Notes under the pieces: model-generated
Seen by the model: only the letters and a program-made list of their open reading frames with translations
The model's database searches: none
Told to the model about the DNA's origin: nothing
Program-made: the position numbers and the translations under genes
Source of the DNA: Pholiota molesta
Taxonomy: Eukaryota > Basidiomycota > Agaricomycetes > Agaricales > Strophariaceae
DNA length: 11,696 nucleotides
Assembly (NCBI GenBank): GCA_014925825.1
Contig: JACGCK010000604.1
Location: forward strand, 1-11,696
Direction of reading: 5' to 3'
In this document: positions 1 to 7,099 of the stretch, one piece after another
How positions within the stretch are numbered: the first letter of the stretch is position 1
How the letters are laid out: each line of letters begins with the position of its first letter

Positions 1-747
1 TTGAATGTCAAGAACAGGCAGAGTACACAAGTTAACCCGGTGGATGCTCCATGGATGGAAGAGTCCTTTTGTGTTGATGACTGCGAATGTATTGAGTTTC
101 ATTCTATCTGCCATGAGCGATCTCGAGGTCGGTACGATAACCTATGGAGTGGGGGTGGTAGTTCAGCCATGGACTCCAAAAACTAGTAAAAGTATGTACA
201 TGCCTCAATATATCGTGCCATCCGAGCAAGGCGCAGCCGGTGCGCACTGCCTATAACGGGAAACGGGTACGCGATATCCTGGATTCGATCGCCCAAGGTC
301 ACTCTAACAACGCAAGGCGAAAGCTGCACGATCTCAGGAATAGCCTTTCCCCGGCTTCGCTGAATATCTGCGCAGAGGCATCATCCGTGATGTGTGAACG
401 TTTGAACATCCACTAAGGTTTACTTCCTTAGACTCTAGATTGGTCCGAGCTCGGACGAAGTAGCGGGCGTCACGTTCACGGTCAACGCGATCACCCAATA
501 ACCACTTCAGCGTTGTAATTTAAACGTTTCCAATCGACCTAAATTCAGCCACGACGACGCACAGCCTTAGACTGCTGGTCGAAATTCCCACATCCACTTG
601 GAATTTTCGCAAAGCGGGCGCGCAACAGGTGCGTTGTTCTTGTTCCGATATCAGCGACATGAAACGCCTGGCGACAATTTGGCTAGACTCTTCGGCCTTC
701 AGAGCAAGGGCTCTCGCCAATAGCAGCAAAATAGCAGTGAGTGGCTG
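1..747. other. Left-edge region without an assignable gene
   Basis: I see no recognisable coding region here. An open frame on the plus strand up to 256 has a hydrophobic stretch (roughly FVLMTANVLSFILSAM, then TITYGVGVVV) that could be a membrane-like C-terminal exon of a gene starting to the left, but no family motif supports it. At 413-431 a small inverted repeat (CTAAGG/CCTTAG around a 7-nt loop) could form a hairpin of unknown meaning. CCAAT-like pentamers near 495 and 530 lie upstream of the F-box gene and may belong to its promoter, but this is weak. Confidence 0.3.
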
Positions 748-810
748 ATGTGCAGTAATGTCTTCTTTATCTTATTAAGAGCTATCTCAAAGATTCCTGG
801 TCCCCGGAAT

Positions 811-2193
811 ATGTCGGTCGTCCTACCCTTTGACGTTCTGCATACGGTTATCGAGATGTTGGCGAATGACGAACCTCCTGCCTTCGAAACCATGCGATCC
901 GTCTCACAAACATGCCGCTACCTCCTGCCTGTCTGTCGCAAACACTTGTTCTCTGCGATCTGGCTTAAATCCCGTATCTATGGGTCGGATGTTGCTAATC
1001 AGGCCCATCGCAGGGCTGGGAAGTTTGAAGCGACGCTGCATATCGGAACGACGAACCTAGCCAAACTCATCGCGAGCAGCCCGGAAGTTGCAGGATACGT
1101 CCGCGAGTTGGTTTTCTACCCGCATCTTTCAAATTGGATCGATGAGACGATCTTGCCGCTCTTACAAAAATTCGATCGATTGGAGAAGCTGCATATTAGA
1201 CACCAGCGCGACAAGGAGCCCTGGAAGAGATTCGAGAGCTGGGACAGCTTGGACGATGCGTTGCAGGTAGCAATGGTTAGCCTCATACATCAGCAACAAC
1301 GTACGCTCACGCATCTTTACTTCACCGACTATCTGAATATCCCGATGTCAATAATTCATCCGCTCGCTTGCCTCCATACATTCCATCTCATCGATTCCAA
1401 TATGTCCACTGCCGTTATAGCAGATCCACCCGCTGTCTGTCATCCACGTCCTCTTCGGCTGCAGTCCTTGGCATTTACTGTGAGTTATAGCGCGATCAAA
1501 GGACTCCTTGAAGGCATTCGGCCGGGTATTGGGCTTCCTTTCTTCGATTTGTCCCAACTTCAGACATTTGTTGCGACGACGTCCTCAACTGGAGCGGCGG
1601 TAGATGAAGCAGTCCCAATCATTCGTTTATTGCGGGGGATGAGCCAGCTGAAGGTTCTGGATATATCCGTTCAACGTAAGCAACCTCGGTTCACTAAACT
1701 ATAAAAACAGGCGAAGAAAACTAATACTACTTATATGCTTATATGCTCAGAACACTCGATTCCTCCAGATTTTCCCAACATTTTCAACTCCATTCATCCA
1801 GAAGCTTCGGCGCGACTGGAGACGTTGCGGTTTCAAGTTTGGTACAATCCCGTTGGCGGTCCTAGTCATCACCAGCTCCCCGCGACCATTCTACAGAACA
1901 CTTGCACGTTTCCCTGGGCCTCCTTGAAGCACCTTAGAATAACGGTCGGCATAGTTCTTCCCATAATCGATCATTCGCCAGTGATCAAAGATTTCATGGA
2001 CCTCGACATCCTCCTTTCCACCCGGAAATTTTCTAGTTTGCGATCTCTGTACTTGCCTGTCTCGTTGATTGGCGCAAATGTACACACGAATCGGGGCAAC
2101 CATGATTTTACATGGTTGAATATCCCTGCGTTCATGCCTCAGTGTTCTACGAACCCTGCCTTGAAATTCGAGTTTCCAGTGCGAATATTTTGA
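811..2193 (+). CDS. F-box-like protein, agaricomycete family (two exons)
   Basis: This is a predicted 435-residue protein from exons 811-1675 and 1751-2193. The intron 1676-1750 (75 nt) has donor GTAAGC, an ACTAAT branch-like site and acceptor CTCAG. It is phase 1 and joins the frames exactly. The first ~50 residues show the F-box-like pattern of this family: VLPFDVLHTVIEMLA, then SQTCRYLLPVCRKHLFSAIWL. The rest is a leucine-rich, partly repetitive region without strict LRR motifs, as is usual for these proteins. By family, the F-box binds Skp1 and the C-terminal part selects a target for SCF ubiquitination; the substrate cannot be inferred. An in-frame ATG at 748 would add 21 residues; I prefer 811 because the F-box then begins at the N-terminus as is typical. 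No frame break is seen. It is convergent with the NLR-like gene. Confidence 0.8.
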
Positions 2194-2775
2194 TACATTT
2201 TCCCCCCTTGAATATACATTTGAAGCTATGCATATGTTACAGTATATAGTGTTTGCCCGCTATAGATTTATTATAGACCTACTTTTAGGGACAGAGACTC
2301 TTCCAAGCAAGCGGCAGGGCTTCGACTCCCCTTCGGTGTTTTTTTTATACTCAATATTTATGGCTAGGAGCCAGCGAGCGCGAGTCTCGAGAGGAATGAA
2401 ATGGGAGGGAGACTTAGAGCTCCAGCTCTCGGGTGGCTCCGTTGATACCGGAACTTGACCGGAACAGATCGCGTCATCTTTCTCCACGTCTGCTTGTACA
2501 TAAGTACCAGGCCGCTATGATTCCTTGAACATTACTTGTCCTCTACCAGCTTCTTTCTTTTCTTCCCAGTTCCCGATTCTATCGTCCGACGACCTCCGCA
2601 GCAAGTAAATACCATCCCACTTGGATTCGTAGTCACCCATCGTCTCTGCCATTGTCTAGGCAGGCCTGAATCATGAATGTGACAAGGAGAACAGAAAGAG
2701 AATAAAAGGCACGTCATTATTCTTTCATTACCATATCCAGTGTAATATGCATATCATGCAGCTACAACTACAGTC
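2194..2775. other. Convergent intergenic region
   Basis: This lies between the stops of the F-box gene (+) and the NLR-like gene (-). It contains the tRNA-Gly 3' fragment at 2300-2339 with its T-run. It also contains a short inverted repeat GAGCT-CC-AGCTC near 2417-2428, a CCGGAAC direct repeat near 2448-2462, and an AATAAA hexamer at 2701-2706 on the plus strand. That hexamer could serve as a distant polyadenylation signal for the F-box gene. I see no protein-coding gene here. Confidence 0.5.
2300..2339 (+). pseudogene. 3' half of a tRNA-Gly(UCC), truncated
   Basis: These 40 bases match the two intact tRNA-Gly(UCC) genes of this window (minus strand) at 38 of 40 positions each. The match runs from the first base of the anticodon loop (CTTCCAA) through the variable region, T-arm and 3' acceptor strand. 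The 5' half is absent: the bases before 2300 do not match, and no A box or 5' acceptor strand is found upstream, which argues against an intron-split gene. One T-stem pair is broken (G to C, also damaging the B box: GCTTCGACTCC). T bases continue to 2346, making a run of 8 that looks like a retained Pol III terminator. It cannot fold as a tRNA and is very probably non-functional. Confidence 0.85.
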
Positions 2776-5700
2776 TCAAATCGCGCCTTGCGCCTCCCGT
2801 ATGGTCTCCATGAGCGTCTCCGCCTCTTTGATCATTGCGTTTGCCTCCTCGATCTTCCCGATTATTTCATACGCTTCGCCGAGTCGATCGAGGTCGGTGG
2901 CCTGCTCGGAGACCCACTGAGCCTTGCGATGGAACTCGCGTGCTTCCTCAAATTTAGGGATGGCTAGCTCGACGTGACCTTGCTTCCTAAGGAGCACACC
3001 GCAACTTCGAAGGATGTTACCCTGCTGATACGAGAATGAATATTCCCTATTCTGGCAAAGAGCCAGCGCTGCATCCAAGGAAACCTGCGCGTCTTCGAAC
3101 TTTCCCTGGACGGTGTAAAGCTCACCAAGAACCCATAGTCGATGAATTTCGACGGATCGCAAGCGCGTCAGATGTGGGATGGATTCTAGCACTTGCTCGA
3201 CCTTGTCTAGGCGGTTGGATTTGAAGTACACGGTCCCGAGATGCGCGAGAACCTTGACCTGCCAGGCTTTGTCGTCGAATTTTTGGAAGCGCTGCAGCGC
3301 GTCGTTTAAACCGGATTCGGCCTTGTCGAGGCGACCTTGGCAGATATGGAGCCATCCCAAGGTGGCTAAAACGTAGGCCACTTGAATCGCATCCGACTCT
3401 GTGTTGATGGATTCTGTGAGTAGCGCCTCTGCCGCAGAAAGTTGATCTGATCTGATGTAAACCTCCCCTAAGTCATCAAGGACTCCGAGATGGTTGGCGT
3501 AATGGTTTTGTGTCTTGGTGATTGTGAGGACCTTCCTTCTCGAAAGCCTGTCGAGCTTCCGTAACTCTGTCCGTCCCGAGAAAAATGCAGCCTAGCTTCT
3601 GGAGTGCGTTGCCTTCCCCAAGTGTGTACTGCGCTTCTTTGGCCGCCGCCAAGGCTTGGGTAGCAAATTTCTCACCTTCTGTTAAATTCCCGATTTTAAC
3701 GTAGAGTGTAGTCAGGCTCGAAGCAGCATTCGATTGGCCAAGAAGATCTGGCATCTTTTTGTATGCCTCGAGCGCACTTTTCAGGCTTGTCTCCGCCTCC
3801 GAATGTCGCTCCGTTTCCTCGTATATTTGTCCAATACTGTACTGTGCATTCGCTTGTCCTTGCTGATAGTCGGCTTGGGTGTAGAGCTCGAGACTCGCTC
3901 TGAACGTGGTCAATGCGTCGTCGAGCTGCCGCATGTCAAGGAGCACACGTCCGAGAATGTAAGTTGCCCGTGCCTCCCCTGGTGTATCGTGTCCTTTCCT
4001 GAAGAGTGTGGCCGCTTCTTTGATAAAGTTCTCGGCCTTTTTGTTCTGACCTTCGATACGAACCAGATCTCCTAGAGCTAAGAGGCATTTGGCATGTACG
4101 ATGGGGAGCTCAGTCGATCTTTCAAGGGCCATCTGAATGGTATCTCGAGCAAGATACCCGATGTACTGAGACCAGCTTGTAAGGAACACAGTGGCGTCGA
4201 TGAGTGCAGAAATATTCTGAGAGTAGCCGGCTTTGTACGCTCTTTGAAACACCGAATGGAGGTTCTGAATTTCCGGAACGATTTGATTGTAAAGCTCAGA
4301 GACCCACCGTTTATCTTCGGCGTTCAGCATGATAGCAATATAATAGTCGGCAACTTTCTCGAGCACTGACGAGATTTTGGAGGAAAGGAATTCATGGCAA
4401 AAGAGTCGAATGGGGGACAACATCTGTATTCTCGCTGTAGAAGATAATTTCGTTTCGACCAATGATACAGTCCGAGGTGTTTGGAAGGCAGAATCGATGT
4501 CGTTTATGCCGAGATATTCCTCCAATTTTGCCAAAGCACCTGCATCGGAGGGAAAACCTGAGGGAAGGAGAGATAGGACAGCGAGCAGGACCGAAGCGTC
4601 TGGATCTCTTTTCATTCGGTGACTTTCCACCGACAGAGAGATCGAAGCGTTGAGGCTAGACTGGCGGTCGTCACCGCCAGTGTGGATGACACCAGTTCGC
4701 TTTTTGGACCATCGTCGCCACAAGGATTGTGACGTTTCGCCGTCCCGTAAGAGGTTCGCTATCAGCGTGATCGCCAGAGGTATCCCATCGATGCCGTCGA
4801 GAAGTTGATCGGTGAAATCATCAACGTCGTGGTCCGGGCAAACTGTCTGTAGAATAAGCCGTGCGCTTTCGGAAGAGAGGGTGGATAACGGTGGCAGCAG
4901 TGGTTGTGACCACGCTATTTTCGAGGGCCGCTGCATACCGCGCATCGTGATGATGAAAGACAAGTTGGGAATATCGGCGATGGATGCTAATACGTCCTCA
5001 ACTTTTGTCCGAGCGGCGGACGGTTCCCAAGGAGTTTCAAAGTTATCGAGGCACATGAGGGTGGTGGACGTCTCCAGAAGAGATCGAACGGATGCGAGCA
5101 CTGCAGATGGAGTGGCGGTAATTCCCAACATAGATCCGAGGCCCAATAACAGAGCGTCGACATCAGCCATCCCCTCACACGACAGGAAGTATCGTGATTT
5201 GTAACGCTCTGTGATCTGTGGGTCGTGGAGAATGGCTCGCGCGTAGTCTTCCCGAACCCACCTCCGCCTAGGATTGCGATGCGCGAGGGCTCCTCGTTGA
5301 GGAGAATATTTAGTGCGCTATCGGCCTGCGCTTCACGCTCGACCATCGAGTAAGGTTTCGGCGGGAGGATATGGCCTAATCCACTGGTTCAGCAATAAAT
5401 TAGTCGTTAGCGTTTAATACTTTTTAGTTGGAAAATAAAATGCGTACTTAGGCGCAGGAGACTGATCTTCCTTTGTGGCGACCTGTTCCAATTTAATGTC
5501 GACCAGGATATCCTATGTGCACCGAGCATCGTTAAATAAGAGACGTCTCCTGGATTTGCGCACCTACTAGTATAAGCTTAATATTCAATTCGTCCACACG
5601 TCGATCCAATGTGTTTAGCTCGTCCAGCCCGCGGTTTATAAGCTTCGCCAGTAGCTTGCGTGAACGACTTCTCGAGCGCTTCATATACAGCTGAGAGGGT

Positions 5701-6173
5701 TCTAAATAGACTATGAGCATTGTACGAAAGGCATCTGTGCAATCGGACTCGCCTGTTGCAGTCTCCGAGATGGCCCTCGATTCGGGCCAATTTCACCTTC
5801 CCTTTCGATTTGGCGATATCGGCGAGCCTTTCATAAATCGATTTCGAGATGCGGAGAACCTTGTCATCGAGGTCGCGACAGCGTTCCTTATTCGATTTGA
5901 TCTCCTGAAGGTCAAAGGTTAGTAATATCATACTGGCGCAGATAACATACGTACATCTCTGATCTTGATGATCTGTAGGATGACACCAGACAACGACTTC
6001 AGGTATGGGACGGTGTTCATCAGCTCCCCCACTTCTTTTACGATGGCGACGACAGTGTTGGCCAAATTTATGCCCGTGTCAACACCGGTCGCCGAGGTGT
6101 CGATACTTGGGTTTATGTGAGTGAGAGCGGCTGATTTTAAGTTGGCATCTGCTTGCTCGTTGGGAGTATTCAT
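2776..6173 (-). CDS. NLR-like protein: MLKL_NTD/HeLo-like - NB-ARC - TPR (five exons, frame broken three times)
   Basis: Exons are 6173-5955, 5904-5753, 5701-5568, 5512-5448 and 5383-2776. The introns are 50, 51, 55 and 64 nt, and all phases agree. They give about 1,058 residues if the three frame breaks (near 5668, 5243 and 3535) are bridged. Residues ~30-190 form a helical region like the N-terminal four-helix domain of agaricomycete NLRs (MLKL_NTD or Cbl-adaptor-N annotation). Next comes the linker LPPKPYSMVERE, then an NB-ARC-type NTPase with Walker A GGGGFGKTT (~229), Walker B LMCLDNFE (~300), the sensor-like FIITMRG stretch and GIPLA (~391). From ~620 to the end run TPRs spaced about 40 residues. 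By family such proteins sense a ligand through the repeats, oligomerise through the NTPase, and trigger cell death through the N-terminal helices. The ligand is unknown. It may be a recent pseudogene or an intact gene with assembly indels. Confidence 0.8.
3529..3541 (-). other. Frame break in the TPR region of the NLR-like gene
   Basis: The TPR helix reading EARQAFEKE runs into an unrelated tail and a stop near 3476. One base off, the frame resumes the TPR pattern (VLTITKTQNHYANHLG...) and continues to the stop at 2776. The simplest reading is one extra base (or two missing) around GAAGG. No intron of plausible size fits. Confidence 0.75.
5238..5249 (-). other. Frame break directly after Walker A of the NLR-like gene
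   Basis: The upstream frame reads GGGGFGKTT and then loses family similarity. The neighbouring frame begins ARAILHDPQITERY and continues through the whole NTPase. One base (or four) is missing after the GKT codons. An intron is excluded because conserved residues lie immediately on both sides. Confidence 0.8.
5657..5678 (-). other. Frame break in the N-terminal helical domain of the NLR-like gene
   Basis: Exon 3 begins in the frame TLSAVYEALEKS and must leave in the frame SRKLLAKLINRGLDELN to meet the next intron in phase. One surplus base, for example in TCGTTCACG, explains it. There is no GT or GC donor in the interval, so an intron is unlikely. Confidence 0.6.
5702..5752 (-). other. Probable GC-AG intron in the NLR-like gene
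   Basis: On the minus strand the exon ends ACAG and the intron begins GCGAGT, a near-ideal GC donor. It ends TTTAG 51 nt later, after a CTCAT branch-like site. Removing it joins HLGDCN to TLSAVYEALEK in phase 2, which restores the helix expected in the family. No GT donor with equal fit is present. Confidence 0.6.
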
Positions 6174-6421
6174 GATGCCGTTGAGTCCAAGGAAGATCGT
6201 TGGGAGGAGGATGTGTGTTCGAACGATGTTATATATGTATGGATCGGCCTTTAAATGCTATCAAAGATGTACTTTGAATCAATGATCGCCGTTGACATTT
6301 GAGAAAGCGGAGATTTCAATTGAAATGTTGTCGTATTAAAAAATCGCGTCAAGACTCAATGTTCAGAAGGGAGAACGCGCTGGTGCGCAGTTCCTGAGGT
6401 GCCATTGACATCAAAAATATG
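6174..6421. other. Upstream region of the NLR-like gene
   Basis: This is AT-rich sequence between the tRNA-Gly at 6422 and the NLR-like start. It must hold the promoter of the NLR-like gene. It also holds the tRNA trailer with a Pol III terminator (T5 on the minus strand, 6417-6413). No other gene is seen. Confidence 0.5.
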
Positions 6422-6493
6422 TACACCAAAGGGGAGTCGAACCCCTGCCGCTTGCTTGGAAGGCAAGCATGATAACCGCTTCACCATCGGTGT
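6422..6493 (-). tRNA. tRNA-Gly (UCC anticodon), copy 1
   Basis: This is a 72-nt cloverleaf on the minus strand. The acceptor stem is ACACCGA/TTGGTGT (7 pairs, one G-T wobble). The D-arm is GTGA-AGCGGTTA-TCAT. The anticodon stem CTTGC/GCAAG encloses the loop CTTCCAA, giving anticodon UCC (reads GGA and possibly GGG). The T-arm is AGGGG-TTCGACT-CCCCT, and the discriminator base is A. The A box (TGGTGAAGCGG) and B box (GGTTCGACTCC) are intact. A T5 run 5 nt past the 3' end is a likely Pol III terminator. There is no intron. Confidence 0.96.
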
Positions 6494-6922
6494 ATAGATT
6501 TTATGGCACGCACCCGTTCCGAGCGTGTCCTCTTCTCACTACAGCTGAAGGCATCGAAGCCGAGGGCTGAAGTTCGCGACCACTGACCAGTCTGTTTATT
6601 AAACCCGTACCTCCGTACATTGACATGCATCCAGCATGCATCTGAACGTATAAATTTGAACTATCAATCATTTTCATCAGTTCAGCCTGGAGCCATGATG
6701 CATGCATGAGTGCGCGCGGCGGAATGCTGAGGAGAAAATAATACGACTTTCGATCGACTTCTCCAACTCAATCGTCCACGTCAATACGCTGTTTAATAAT
6801 AGCCAATCGGGGTGTTGAGAAATTGATAAATTGGTATCATTTATTGTACGCACGCTCAACCGCCAACGCTAGCCGCCAGCGCTGGCAGCGCCATTGACAG
6901 CAAAATCGGAAAAAAAAATAAG
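6494..6922. other. Spacer between the two tRNA-Gly genes
   Basis: I see no protein-coding gene here. The spacer holds ATGCAT-rich palindromic stretches near 6624-6640 and 6698-6708, a perfect 12-bp palindrome GCCAGCGCTGGC at 6875-6886, and the terminator of tRNA copy 2 (A9 at 6910-6918, T9 on the transcribed strand). The motif GCCATTGACA at 6890-6899 repeats the one at 6401-6410 next to copy 1. Confidence 0.6.
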
Positions 6923-6994
6923 TACACTGAAGGGGAGTCGAACCCCTGCCGCTTGCTTGGAAGGCAAGCATGATAACCGCTTCACCATCAGTGT
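6923..6994 (-). tRNA. tRNA-Gly (UCC anticodon), copy 2
   Basis: This is a 72-nt cloverleaf on the minus strand, identical to copy 1 outside the acceptor stem. The acceptor stem is ACACTGA/TCAGTGT, seven Watson-Crick pairs. Compared with copy 1, the fifth pair changed from C-G to T-A on both sides and the sixth pair is G-C instead of G-T, so pairing is preserved. The A and B boxes are intact, anticodon UCC, discriminator A. It is followed by a T9 terminator on the minus strand. It is divergent from the epsin gene, whose ATG is 105 nt from the tRNA 5' end. Confidence 0.96.
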
Positions 6995-7099
6995 GATGAA
7001 AATCTTTCGCCTGAGTCAATAACAGTCACGCTGTGATTGGCAATTGTTGTTCCGATAACAGAGTGGTCCGGAATCGTTCCCTCCTTGTGAGTTGCCACG

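Noticed and set aside
3734..4075. 113-codon plus-strand open frame
   Set aside because: It is antisense to the TPR-coding exon of the NLR-like gene.
2300..6493. tRNA-targeted integrative element with duplicated attachment site
   Set aside because: The two tRNA-Gly sequences are in opposite orientation and no integrase or recombinase gene lies between them.
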